Source: Omphiscola glabra
Taxonomy: Eukaryota > Mollusca > Gastropoda > Lymnaeidae
Length of the DNA stretch: 64,000 bases
NCBI GenBank assembly: GCA_964017045.1
Contig: OZ024811.1
Span: 8,333,674 to 8,397,673, forward strand
Direction of reading: 5' to 3'
Positions 23,104 to 34,699 of the stretch are shown here, one piece after another; position 1 is the first letter of the stretch; every line of letters starts with the position of its first letter. Below the pieces are notes generated by a model. That model ran no database searches. It saw only the letters and a list, made by a program, of their open reading frames with translations, and was not told the DNA's origin. Made by a program: the position numbers and the translations under genes.

Positions 23104-23292
23104 CAGTGGCGTAGCGAGCTTAACTCGCGCCCGGGGCACAATACCTTTTTAGCGCCCCCAATACCTTTTTAGCGCCCCCCCCCCATTCGAAAACCATACA
23201 ATATTATAGTAAAATATACCATGTGGCGCCCCTTTGTTAGTAGCGCCCGGGGCATGATGCCCCCCCTTGCCCACCACCTCACTATGCCACTG
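23104..23292. mobile_element. hAT-type MITE, 189 bp, exact 8-bp TSD
   Basis: It starts CAGTGGCGTAGCGAG and ends CTCACTATGCCACTG. Flanking duplication TGCCATTA at 23096-23103 and 23293-23300. The interior has GCGCCC blocks and a C run. It belongs to the same broad family as 17563-17749 and sits just past the 45-bp satellite. Confidence 0.85.
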
Positions 23293-23569
23293 TGCCATTA
23301 TGATATTGGCCAAAAAAGTGGATGATGACCGAGATATAAAATTATCATAGGCCATAATTCTTTTTTAAACTGTTACCTTTTAAATCTATTGCTAATGTTA
23401 TTTCTGGTGCTGATCTCGAAAATCGCATCGATTTATTGATACATATACAGTATTTAAGATATGGTTGAAATAATCAATACTTTAGTTGACTAAACACATT
23501 GCGAAGAAAAAAATATTAAACTTTTACATTTTCTACTCTAAAAACACAGTTATAAAATTCAATCAAAAA

Positions 23570-24395
23570 GGGATCCCATTTTCCGTTCGGATCCCGATCC
23601 CCTGTGGATCCTTTCCCTGTTGTGATCGCATTTCCCAGTATATGTTCCAGATCTCAATGGGTTCCAGATTCTTATACCGATCCCTTTTGGATCCCGATCC
23701 CGATTGCCTTGGAAAAAAATAACATCAACTTCTACGGCTTTTAATTAAGATTTAATCGCCATGTAACAACAACAAAAACAAACAAAAAACACTGATGTAT
23801 AAATATAATTTTTTTTCCTACACTAAGACACATATAATAACTTTTAAAAATTATTTCGTTCCCCGATTGGATCTTGATCGGATCCCGTTTCCGGATGGGA
23901 TCCCGTTTACCGAGTGATCTTGTTCCCGGTAGGATCCCGATCCCGTTAAGATCCCGATCCCGGTTGCATCTCAATCTTGGTGGGATCATGATCCTAGTTG
24001 GATCATGATCCCGGTGTGTTTACGATCCTAATGGGATCCCGTTTAACAGTAAGATCCCGTTTCCCAGTGGAATCTCGTTTCCCGGTTGGATGCCAATCCC
24101 GATGGGTTCCTGATCCCGTCAGTATACCTATCCCGGTGGAAGCCAATCCCGTTGGAATCCTGATCCCGGTGGGATCCCGATACCAACGGGTTTTAAATTG
24201 GGTTACAGATCCCGGTTGGATCCCGGTTTGATCCCGGTGGGATCCCGATCCCAGTTGGATCCCGTGTAACAGTACGATCCCTTTTCCCAGTGGAATGCTG
24301 ATCCCGGTAGGTTCCAGATCCCGTCAGTATGCCGATCCTAATAGGATCCCTTTCACATTGGATCCCAATCCCCGTTGGTTTCCGTTTCAATGGTG
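23570..24395 (+). repeat. GGATCCC-rich satellite (family G), forward
   Basis: Dense irregular repeats of GATCCCGGT, GGGATCCCG and GTTTCCCAGTGGAAT. An AT-rich interruption lies at about 23715-23860. The same family occurs in reverse orientation at 35750-36250. The core GGGATCCC is palindromic. Small open frames here are artefacts. Confidence 0.9.
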
Positions 24396-25175
24396 CGATG
24401 AAAATTTTCTCCAGACAAAAGTCTCAAAAACAAAGGAAATGGTTCTTGATTTCCGAAGGGGGAAACACCAGATTACAGATCTCAACATAAAAAATCAAAG
24501 TGTAGATAAAGTGTAGGCACATAATTACTTAGGTGTCACCATTAATATAAGCTAACAATGCTGTATACAAAAATTCAACCAAGACTTTTCTACCTTAAAA
24601 ACTGCACAATGTCGGCGTAAACAAACAAGTCGTTAACTTATCCTACAGTACAACAATTGGAAGCCTACTTCATTTCAGTATTGCCTGCTGGTGTGGGAAT
24701 TCAACGTCTGATATTAAATACCGAATAAACAGAATAATCAAGAAAGCTAGGAACATAGCACAAAATAAACATCCTTCACTTGAAGAACTATTTGAAGAAA
24801 GATTTTATTGTAAAACTAAACAAATTTTGGAATATACATCCCGCCCTCTTCATCACAGATACTTAGGATCGACCCGTTCGGGACGAATTCTTTCTCTCAG
24901 GGTGTGGACTGAAAGTTATAAGAATTCTTATGTTCCCCAGTGTGTACGAATTTACCAGCGTGTTGCCCCAGAAGTCACAAAACTAAATGAGAACTAATAA
25001 GTCCCTGATATGCCTAAGAGAGTTCACTGAATGGCTCTTTTTTTCACAACGAAATATTTTAATGTAGATGTCTTGTGTTCAAATTGTTTTATTTATGTGC
25101 AGAAACGGAACAATGCAACCAAAATACATTTCCATTTATTTGGATCAATAAAAGACTCTAATCTAATTTATTTCT
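24395..25175 (+). pseudogene. C-terminal RT part and 3' tail of a Rex/CR1-like LINE
   Basis: Forward frames read ENFLQTKVSKTKEMVLDFRR, then a short YLGVTIN block, then after frameshifts LHFSIACWCGNSTSD, RIIKKARNIA, RPLHHRYLGSTRSGR and a final YVPQCVRIYQRVAPEV near 24940-24985. This is the typical end of an RT ORF of this type. A 3' UTR follows and ends in a TCTAATCTAATTT-like tail near 25170. 5' truncated, directly abutting the GGATCCC array. Confidence 0.8.
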
Positions 25176-25179
25176 ATGT

Positions 25180-27560
25180 TTTTTGAATTTCTTACCGGTT
25201 TATCGCGTAAGATGGTTTTACACAAATTGAGTTTCATTTGTCTACATTTATGATTCAAAATTTCCAATTTTGTTATAAAATAAGTACATTTTTATGTAGC
25301 ACAGTTAGGAGCCAGAATGATCAATATACATAGAAAAAAATTATAACATTTGAGTCACCTCATTTTGTGATGTTCATTGTCATAGAAATAAAACAAACCC
25401 GAATCTTTTATCAAAAATATAATATCGAGGAATTGGGGTTGTTTCCGGGGGGCTGAAAAATTTGACAAAAAAATGAAAACAAATAACGTACTTTTTAAGA
25501 ATCCCAATAAGTTCTCCCCTACTCCAAGGCTCACAACCGCAGATTTGTTTTCACGCCTCTGAACTTTATTAATATTTTAACAACCCACCCAATTTTACAC
25601 CGATTTATTTCACTAACTATTTCAGAAAAAACAAAAGAAAGTATTACGCACTAAACGCACTTGTTTTTATATAATTTGTCAAAATAAACCGAAAACATTA
25701 CTAAAATTATTGTTAAAGAGACATAATTGATAATAAAATAAACAATTAAAAAATCGTTTTAAATATGTCAGCCATATTGACAAAATAAACAACAATTTAC
25801 ATTAACTACCGTGCTTTTGTCAAGGTAAATTTGTATATTAACTGAAGTGACCAACGAGTTTGTTTGCAACGTATGCTGCACTTATATATTTGCTTTTTTC
25901 TGTATCTATTTTGGTATTTGTGAAATCAAAAACTACAATTAGTGAAGAGTTTTATTAAATGTCTACCGTATGAATATATTTCTTCTGTAATGTTCTCGGA
26001 ATTAAATGACAGGCACATGCGAGTTCGGGACGTACTGGTATGTGTGTATGTGAGCGTACGGCGAGAATGCTGAAGTATGGTGCACCGCGAGAGAACAGTC
26101 ACTTCGCTTCACGTCTTCCAAGGCAAATAGATCAAAGAACAAATTGTAATCGATAAACGATACTAGTGTGATCGGAATAAATACAAAATTGCCACAAGCT
26201 GTACCCCGTATTATTCACGTCACCAATTTAATGGAAGGAGATTTTCATACCACATACTACATTCACTATACATATATGTCATGTAAATCAAAATATTTCA
26301 TAAAGAAAAATTTGTAATGTGGAGAAAATGCATATTTATTGCCTAAAAATGCACTTTCTCACCTTTTATCCATTTCTTTGCATTTTCTAAATGTAGGTGA
26401 GATTAGCTCTTTTTTAAATTTAATTTTGTTTTAAATCATACGCTTTTGCTTAGATTGATCTGTCCGTTTGTTAGTGTTCTAATCTCAAATTTGATCCACT
26501 CCCTTAAATCCTATTGAGCTAATTCTCTGTACACTTACCCAACCTCATTGACAATATAACCTTTCATGATCAGTAGGTCAACAGTGACAAAAAAGTACAA
26601 TAAAAGCTACATTTAACAATGCTTAAAAAACAAAAACAAACACTTTTCCAGAAATGTACTAAAAAAGTATAAAATAAATGTCCCTCCAAAACTTCAGAGT
26701 ATTAGAGTCATATGACTAAGATAGCGTGGGGCACCCATCAAGTGATTGATCTTTGAAAATCGGAAAGATATGCACGCTTAAGTATCCTTAATTTCCCCCC
26801 ACTTGTCAAAATCACGACCGATGGGAGCATACAACTGTAATGCAAGGCAGTTGTGATAACTCATATTTCCATGATTAAATAATCTGTATTATAACACTTA
26901 CTTGCAGCAGTGCAAACGCATACATGTGTACAACATTGTATTTGTCAAGTCATACGACATCATTGTATTTCATGGGCGCCCCCCTTCCCCATATGACTGT
27001 AACAACTTTGAAGTTTTGGGGTCTTTTATTTTATAATTTTTAATACATTTTTGGAATAGTGTATTTAAAAAAAATATTTTAAAATACATTTTTTTTTAAA
27101 AATTTGAAAACAGATTAACTGGTTTACTGTTATATGTAATAGTAGTAAGAAAATCGGTTTCTAGATATGAACTTTTCAAGATACGAACATCATTCATGAC
27201 CAAATTAAGTTAAAAAGTCGAGGTACTACAGTGTAATTAAGAAACTGAAATTAGCAACATGTAACACAGGAAGTATAAAGAAATTTCAATTTATTTTAGC
27301 ACTGAAACCGGACAGGTGACAACTTTGTCAGTGACAAAATGATCATTTTTTAAAGAAAAGGGGGGGGGGGGAATAAAGGGGCAAGTAGAGATACTACAAA
27401 TGCTCTATTCATGTTTCTAATATTCTATCTTTTCCCGGTCGTAACCATGTCAATGTTTACATTGATCTGATCACCTCGCGATCGCTGTTCGTACGAGTGG
27501 TCTCATCAAGTAAGTAAACACGCCATGTGTTGAGATAGCTGCTAAAATATTGACCCAATG
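25180..27560. other. AT-rich spacer with repeat D remnant
   Basis: 25480-25670 is a diverged copy of repeat D (AAGAATCCCAATAAG, TATTACGCACTAAACGC). 25990-26240 has LTR-like composition, but I found no paired ends. 27359-27372 is a G homopolymer. No gene recognised. Confidence 0.4.
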
Positions 27561-28199
27561 GGCACACGCTCGAAACTTTCGAATATTTGCAAATGTCGTG
27601 TGAAGACAACTCAATGAAGAAAGAAATGGTCGTGTTTTATTTCTCCATCTGTTTATCCCTGTATCATTTAAAGTATGGCACTATTGTCATTTTACCCAAA
27701 CCCTATGTGTCTATTTGTTATTATTTATCTTTTGTTGTCTATCATCATTGTAGATTTAGTTGTCTCTTATCATTGTGCTACAACTCAAAATGTTAGGCGG
27801 GCCGTAATAATTTATGAAAAACTTGTGCGGGCTGAAAGAAAATAGGACAAAGGGGAAGGCTATTACGACAATAATAATAATAAAAAAAATATTTTGTTTC
27901 TTCGCTGGCCACAAAGTGGGTGCTAGCGGCAGAGCCGGATTAAGCCATTTTAGTCCCCAAGGCACAAACCCACATGGGTGCCCCTTTCTGCCCGGGGCCC
28001 CTGATCTTTCACTGACCGTTACCGCTGGTATTTTCAATATTATTCAAAGAAAACAGTTGTTAACAAATATGTTTGTAGTTTGTACTACTATCACTTATAT
28101 AAAACCTACAATAAAGTATTTCTGTATTAAAATTAATAGTTAATAAATTTTGAAATAATAATAGACAAAAATACTTTATTTTTTATTAGATGAAAAAAT

Positions 28200-30086
28200 C
28201 AAAACGATATTGTCATTTACATTTTAAAGTTTTTTCCCTAGATTTACATCTAGCGAAGTTTTTGAGGATATCGTCAAAGTTAATTTTGCGCAACACATCT
28301 GCCTCAATCATAAGAAGAGATAAGAAATCGAGTCTTTCTTGTTTCATTGTTGATCTATTTGGAATTTTTTGTACGTTTCAACTGAGAAAAAGAGCGCTGC
28401 GTTGAACAGTTAATAACCATTGATGTTAAAAATATGCGCAAGGCGATTTCAACATTTGGAAAGGCACACTCAATGTTGTCTCTAACTATTACTTTGTATA
28501 ATTCTCCATGATTGAACGTGTTATTTTTCCATTTTGATGCAGGAAACTTGTGGCGAATATATGAATGAAACTGTTGTAGTTCAGTATATAAATTATTGTT
28601 CAGATCTTTAGGATACGCATTTATTAGTTCTTCACAGCACTGAGATGTTTGTGATAGTGATACATCGACCAAACAAGAAAATCGAACTGCTGCATTATGA
28701 TTATCATTATTATTATTTGTTGTCTTATGTAGCGCGGTACCCCACTCCTAGGGCAATGCTCACCGCGCTGTACATAAAAATATTAGAAAAAGAGACATAA
28801 AATACATATATGTAATAAAGAGCAGCTGTATAGAGACAAAACAAAAACTAATGCATATTCACCTCATCCACACCAGAACTTTTACATGACAAGCCATGGA
28901 CGGTGGCCAGCAGCAGCGTTTATCGGTCAGATGTGGGTAATCAGTCGGGGTAGTAGAGTTTAAAGAGATGTGTTTTGAGTGCAGTTTTGAAGGCTGTGAT
29001 AGTTGATATACTGCGGATGTGTAGTGGAAGAGAATTCCATTGTTTGGGGGCACAGTAAGAGAAAGATCTTTCACCGTATGTTTTTGTTCGAGTCTTGGGG
29101 ACAGAATCTGACGGATGGCCGTGTATGCAGAGCGACAAATGTGAGATATATGATTATCAAGAGACAAGTTGTGAGACAGAAAATAACCAAGATTCCTAGT
29201 GGAGGATGTAAACTGTAAGTCTAAGTTACCTACCCGGTACTTGAAATGAGGTGGGGAAAGCTGAGTTAGAGGATGATTTGCAATCGTGAATAAGAAGTGC
29301 TTCCGTTTTGTCATCGATAAGTTTCAACTTGCTGAGTGTCATCCACGACTTGACATCAGCAATGCTCTCCTGCAAAGTCCGGAAAGTGGAATCGACAACA
29401 GAGGGATGGGTATGAATGTATAGCTGCGTGTCATCCGCGAATGACTGGCTCTCCACAGCATGCCTCTCTAGCAAAAGGAGCAGTGGCCTGGTATACATTG
29501 TAAATAGAACCGGGCCTAAAACGGACCCCTGTGGCACTCCATACATCAAGTCAGCACTGCTGGAGAGACAGCCATCGACAGCGACCGCCTGCGTTCTATT
29601 GGAGAGGTAGGACCTAAACCAAGCCAAAACTGAACCAGAAATGCCAAAGTAATTTTCAAGGGTTTTGTAAAGGGTTTCATGGTCGACAGTGTCAAAGGCC
29701 GCACTGATGTCCAAGAGGATCAGGATGGAGACATCACCGCTGTCCAATGCGAGCAAGAGGTCACTGGTTACTCTCAAGAGCGCTGTCTCAGTGCTATGGA
29801 AAGGTCTATATACTTGTCCTCGTCTACTAATTTATGTCTCAAGTTTGTCAACAATGGCGTAGAATGCAGATATACGAAATTTGTCTATGGCATTCAGAGA
29901 TACCTCAGGGGCATCACCATCAATGACCACTGTCGTTCGTTTACGATTACGGGTGAAAGTTGACTTAAAATCTACACCTGGTATTATTATTTTTGCAGCT
30001 TCTTCAAATCTTTCAAATTCATTCCTAGATTTATGCAAGTGATCTGCTAGTGAAGAATACAAATCAGCACACGTTTTCATGTTCAC
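28200..30086 (-). pseudogene. hAT transposase, interrupted and internally deleted
   Basis: The N-terminal piece (30086-29832) ends EVSLNAIDKFRISAFYAIVD and KLET followed by a stop at the LINE boundary. The C-terminal piece (about 28700-28355) has INAYPKDLNNNLYTELQQFH and VEIALRIFLTSMVINCSTQR then SFSQLKR, the hAT dimerisation region as found in ZMYM/TTF-type hAT proteins. After a frameshift near 28360 it continues RSTMKQERLDFLSLLMIEAD. Catalytic middle parts are missing. Not functional. Confidence 0.8.
28697..29815 (-). mobile_element. CR1/L2-like LINE inserted in the hAT element, 5' truncated
   Basis: The reverse RT frame 29777-29226 has LLDISAAFDTVDHETLYKTL, GVPQGSVLGPVLFTMYTRPL and FADDTQLY (FADD at 29430-29441). 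Further frames to 28859 carry RNLGYFLSHNLSLDNHISHI and, in a second frame, YGERSFSYCAPKQWNSLPLH. The 3' end is a GCGCGGTACC-type tail followed by an AT-rich trinucleotide run at 28697-28720. The RT frame is open for 183 codons, so the insertion is moderately young. The same tail is at 41160-41493. Confidence 0.85.
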
Positions 30087-30514
30087 ATGGTCATTTTGTG
30101 TCTATTACTAAGGGGTTCCCGGTCGAATTAATTAATTAATGTTATTATTTTAATATTATTTATTGAAAATATAAACATGGTTTAAAATTTTGTATAAAAC
30201 TTCCCAAACATTTTTAAAATTCGAATACGACCGCATTATTTATTTACAAGCCGAGTGAGACCGCATGGTCCGCATTTTACTCATAACCATTTCCCATGAG
30301 TTTTTTAAATTTTTATGCGTTTAATTTTTAAGCATTCAAGATTGTATCAAACGTGAATGTAAATTTTTATTTTAATGTATTTCTTCATTTTTATAGCACA
30401 TGTTCAATTTTCAGTTGTTTCTGGGCTTAAATTTGTTCAAAAAAAAAATTTCTTGAGAACTTGTGGTGCCCCCAAACGCTTGGTGCCCAAGGCATGTGCC
30501 TTGTTTGCCTAGAG

Positions 30515-30876
30515 CAGGGGTGGGAAAACTACGGCCCGCGGGCCGCATGCGGCCCGGCAACTGATATTATGTGGCCCTCGAAGGCATTTAGAAATTTTAA
30601 AAAATTACTATGTGTTTAAGTTATTTTGTTGAATTTTACAGAATTTCATGCACCGTTATGATTTTAAATTTTTTTAAAATCAAATTTCTTTCTAATTTTC
30701 TATTTTTTTAAACAGTCCTTGACCTTTGTCATGTAATGCTAAAATGCGAAACTACCGATTTTAATATAGGGAAATATTTATCGATATTTAAAAATTGGAC
30801 ATAATATACATGCTGCCCCCCAATAGCTTTACCTTTGTCAATGTGGCCCTCCGCACAAAAAGTTTGCCCACCCCTG
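30515..30876. mobile_element. hAT-type MITE, 362 bp, exact 8-bp TSD, nested
   Basis: It begins CAGGGGTGGGAAAACTACGG and ends AGTTTGCCCACCCCTG. The duplication GCCTAGAG lies at 30507-30514 and 30877-30884. The interior is AT-rich without ORF. It inserted 15 bp inside the right end of the larger hAT element, so it is younger than that element. Confidence 0.9.
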
Positions 30877-31304
30877 GCCTAGAGATTAATCCGGCCCTGG
30901 CTAGCGGGCTGAATGTTGAGCAGGCTTGGCCTAATGATTAGTATTTTGACAAGTACTTACCATCTATTAAACATTTCATTTTTCTCTCGACATTCATGTT
31001 TTAAGTCGTGTATTAACTCATCCATGTTTGACCTTTCTTTGTTAAATTTCAACTATATATCTTAAAATATTGTGTCATCTTTTAAAATTGACTATTCAAA
31101 TGCCACCCACTTCAGGTGGATGCTTTACTTTGTAAATGCATTGAAAGTAGTCTATAAAGTCGCACTATCAATATTGACTTGTATATCATAATATATGTAT
31201 TAATCTGTTTTGTCTCATCTTATAGAGTATTATCTTTTTTGATTGGCCTATAGTCTTATTTATGTATAGTATTATTTAATCTTAATAAATATAAGGATGG
31301 GCTA

Positions 31305-31370
31305 GGCCAGGGGTCGGGAACCTATGGCTCTCGAGCCAGGTGTGGCTCTATTGATGCAGCGAAACTTTAA
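31305..31370. repeat. hAT-type element end fragment
   Basis: CAGGGGTCGGGAACCTATGG followed by CTCTCGAGCC is a typical small hAT terminus. No partner end was found before the satellite at 31610. Confidence 0.5.
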
Positions 31371-31609
31371 AGCCAAAATAGCATTCACTAATTTATTTAT
31401 CACTTACCAAAATTAGAACAGACCCTATGAAATTGCAATTGGTTCATTTCTATATCTGTATCTAAAGACCCAATTATGTGACAGATTCGAACTTTGGTCT
31501 AGTTTGTAATGTTAAAATAAATAACCATAATATTTCATTCAATATAAGGAATTATGCGTAGAATTATATGTTTTTTAACGAAAATATAAAACAATGCATG
31601 GTTAAAGGG

Positions 31610-32235
31610 ATCTGGGACTTAAGAAGTTATTTGAGTAAACTGTGTCCTGTTACTTGAGTAAACCGTGTCCTGTTACTTGAGTAAACTGTGTCCTGTTACT
31701 TGAGTACTACGTTTCCTGTTATTTAAGTACTACGTGTCCTGTTATTTAAGTACTACGTGTTCTGTTACTTGAGTACTACGTGTCTTGTTACTTGAGTACT
31801 ACGTGTCATGTTACTTGAGTACTACGTGTCTTGTTACTTGAGTACTACGTGTCCTGTTACTTGAGTACTACGTTTTCTGTTACTTGAGTACTACGTGTCC
31901 TGTTACTTGAGTACTACGTTTTCTGTTACTTGAGTACTACGTGTTTTGTTACTTGATTACTACGTGTCTTGTTACTTGAGTACTACGTGTTCTGTTACTT
32001 GAGTACTACGTGTCTTGTTACTTGAGTACTTCGTGTCCTGTTACTTGAGTACTACGTGTCCTGTTACTTGAGTACTACGTGTCCTGTTACTTGAGTACCA
32101 CGTTTTCTGTTACTTGATTACTACGTGTCCTGTTATTTGAGTACTACGTGTCTTGCTACTTGAGTAGACTTTGTCTTGTCACATGCGTACACCTTGTCCT
32201 TTTATGTGAGTACACTGTGTCCTGTTATTTGAGTA
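31610..32235. repeat. Satellite, 23-bp unit, about 27 copies
   Basis: Unit TACTTGAGTACTACGTGTCC plus TGT, with edge variants (AAACTGTGTCC at left; ACACTGTGTCC at right). Central copies are the most uniform. Confidence 0.95.
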
Positions 32236-32324
32236 CACCACACCAATCCTTTCAATTGATTTCTGATAACACTGAGTAGTAAGCGACCGGCGGGTGTCCA
32301 GTGACAACTTCTTGGAAAATAATT

Positions 32325-32470
32325 GACGGCATGGTAACATCTATAACGAATCGATGACTACCTTCAATAATAACGGCATCTTTACATCAATTAGAAATCG
32401 ATTAACTTCTACAATAATGACGGCATCGTTGCATCTATAAATAATCGATTACCTCCTATACTCGTAGCGA
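32325..32470. repeat. Degenerate short satellite
   Basis: About 2.5 copies of ACGGCATC...ATCTATAA...AATCGATTAC with spacing near 60 bp. Confidence 0.6.
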
Positions 32471-32995
32471 TCACGAAAAAATGTTAAAAGTAATAATACT
32501 TTTCTTAATAGCTCTGCTTTAAAAACAATATTGTTAAGAGAACGATTTCGTCCAAAATTACTATATTTAATATAAACAGAAGAGAAACTATAAATCAAAA
32601 ACATATTTTATTGATGAAACTTTAGCTTAAAGAGAGTTACAAAAATATTTGATGTGAAATAAAATGTAGAAGCTGTATGAAAGAATTACATGAAAGTATA
32701 GCGATTCACTGAGAGCACGCAAAATATTGGGTCATAAATCAATAATGGAAACTTCTTTATGAAGATCACACACGACCTGTTGTGTAACATATTGGGCTTT
32801 GTATATGAACATAAGACACGACCTATTATGTAATAAAAAAATAATTAACAATTATATACACCCAGCTAGTTTGATAATACATAATTAAATGTTGGAAACT
32901 TCTTGACGAGGGCAAAGGTAGTAAAAAAAGATTGTGAGAGTGTATTAGTGAAGAGCTAACGGCTGAGATTATAGGTATAAAATAGCAGGGTTATG
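32470..32995. other. AT-rich spacer
   Basis: No recognised feature. Confidence 0.4.
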
Positions 32996-33175
32996 ATGAG
33001 AGATAAGGACTGAGATTACAGTTATACTTAGTAGGATTTGTTTGAGAGATAAGGACTGAGATTACTGTTATATTTAGTAGGATTTGTTTGAGAGATAAGG
33101 ACTGAGATTACAGTTATATTTAGTAGGATTTGTTTGAGTGTTAAGGGCTTAGATTATATGTATTAAATAGAAGGT
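32995..33175. repeat. Satellite, about 46-bp unit, 3 to 4 copies
   Basis: Unit GAGAGATAAGGACTGAGATT then ACAGTTATATTTAGTAGG and ATTTGTTT. Confidence 0.85.
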
Positions 33176-33179
33176 TTTG

Positions 33180-34070
33180 GTCGAGATTAATGGGCTAATA
33201 TATACTGTCCTATTAGTAGCCTCTACAGCAAGCTGTACTGTTTTTCCCCAGATACCATCGAATTCTTAACAACCCCCTCCGCCCTCAATGATTTATAGTA
33301 ATAAACTTTCCATATGCTTTAAATACTGCATTTAGTCAACTGTTTGCAACGAGTTATCAATATTGCTTTGATCAGTGTCTTACTGTGATAAAGCTTTACA
33401 AGTATTTACATGAATTCATCTACTGAATTATTGTATTTCGTAACATGTTATTTACTACATGGTAATATTTAGTATTTTTTAATTTGAATACGTTAACAGT
33501 ATTAACGATTGTTGCATATTACATAATCGTAACTATGCTAATGTTAATATTTTAATTAATGTTAACATTTGTAGGATGGTAACATAATTTTAAAATCAAT
33601 GTAGATGTTTAGATATTACGTAATGTTAATATCATTTAGAATATACATTTTAAAGGATACAAATACCATTCTGTGGGATGGTTACATATTACAAAATTAT
33701 AACGTCATATGGATGTAAGATCAAGCTCGTCCTCAATATTTAATTCTGTATTATATTTGTGATAGAACGCTGTGACGTCACATCTTGAATTCATTGAAAG
33801 TTTGTTTTATTTCCCATTGATCTGCCATTAGACTTATTTTAATAGCAAATATTGATGGAACGCTGGGTTCATAACGACCGTTTGTATGTCTGACCGGTGC
33901 AGGAAGTCTGTTCAACGGTTTGATCAAACAAGGCATTCATTGCCAACATTAACACTTGACCCTAACACAACACTACGCAAGTGGAGTAAATACCATTTGA
34001 TAGGGGACCTGGAGGGTTCTTCACAACTCTCTAAATGATATTTCTATGTAGTTTGCTGGTCAATGTTTCT
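33180..34070. other. AT-rich spacer
   Basis: Loose repeats of AATGTTAATATT and ACATTTGTAGGATGGTAAC around 33480-33680. No gene recognised. Confidence 0.4.
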
Positions 34071-34078
34071 ATAAACGT

Positions 34079-34375
34079 CATCGCATTGATATCACTAATT
34101 AGTTGGTGACTATTTCATAAAATGTCATCGCATTGATATCACTAATTAGTTGGTGACTATTTCATAAAATGTCATCGCATTGATATCACTAATTAGTTAG
34201 TGACTATTTCATTAAATGTCATCGCATTGATATCACTAATTAGTTGGTGACTATTTCATAAAATGTCATCGCATTGATATCACTAATTAGTTAGTGACTA
34301 TTTCATTAAATGTCATCGCATTGATATCATTAATTAGTTGGTGACTATTTCATAAAATGTCATCGAATTTATTGT
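34079..34375. repeat. Satellite, 47-bp unit, about 6 copies
   Basis: Unit TCGCATTGATATCACTAATT then AGTTGGTGACTATTTCATAA and AATGTCA. Starts at 34081 and 34128 fix the period. Alternating GTTGG/GTTAG and CATAAA/CATTAA variants suggest a two-unit higher-order pattern in the middle. Confidence 0.93.
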
Positions 34376-34394
34376 ACTAACCAGTTATGTCTCA

Positions 34395-34690
34395 CTAAAT
34401 GTCATTGTATAACAGTTGCAATAGTCAAGACGAGAGAGAACAACAGCATAGACTAGGGTTTTTATAGCGCTAACTGTGAGGTAGTGGCGGATGGAGCTGA
34501 ACTGACGGATATCGGTGTATGCAGAACGACAAATGTGAGATATACATATTATGATTATCAAGAGACATGCTGCTAAATAGAATATAACCAAGATGATGAT
34601 ATAAACTGTATGTCGGAGTTACCTCATTGAAACGAGGTGGGGAGAGTTGCGTTTGAGGAAGATTTGTGATCGTGAATAATGGGATCTAAA
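34395..34690 (-). pseudogene. CR1/L2-like LINE fragment
   Basis: The reverse frame includes HICRSAYTDIRQFSSIRHYL and VYAVVLSRLDYCNC, the block just before the C-terminus of CR1/L2 RTs, parallel to ISHICRSAYTAIRQ in the LINE at 28697-29815. Short and truncated at both ends; it follows the 47-bp satellite directly. Confidence 0.7.
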
Positions 34691-34699
34691 AGCTTATTG

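Larger units (their letters stand above)
27930..30899 (-). mobile_element. hAT-type transposon, 2970 bp with nested insertions, exact 8-bp TSD
   Basis: Left end CAGAGCCGGATTAAG, right end TTAATCCGGCCCTG (imperfect inverted repeats). The flanking 8-mer GCTAGCGG is at 27922-27929 and 30900-30907. Inside, on the reverse strand, is a decayed hAT transposase split by a CR1/L2-like LINE (28697-29815), and a second hAT MITE sits near the right end (30515-30876). An isolated right end of the same family is at about 49410-49490. Confidence 0.9.

Noticed and set aside
25990..26240. Possible solo LTR
   Set aside because: LTR-like composition and AATAAA, but no paired TG...CA ends or target duplication could be found.
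28190..28405. Forward 71-codon frame
   Set aside because: Antisense to the hAT transposase C-terminus.
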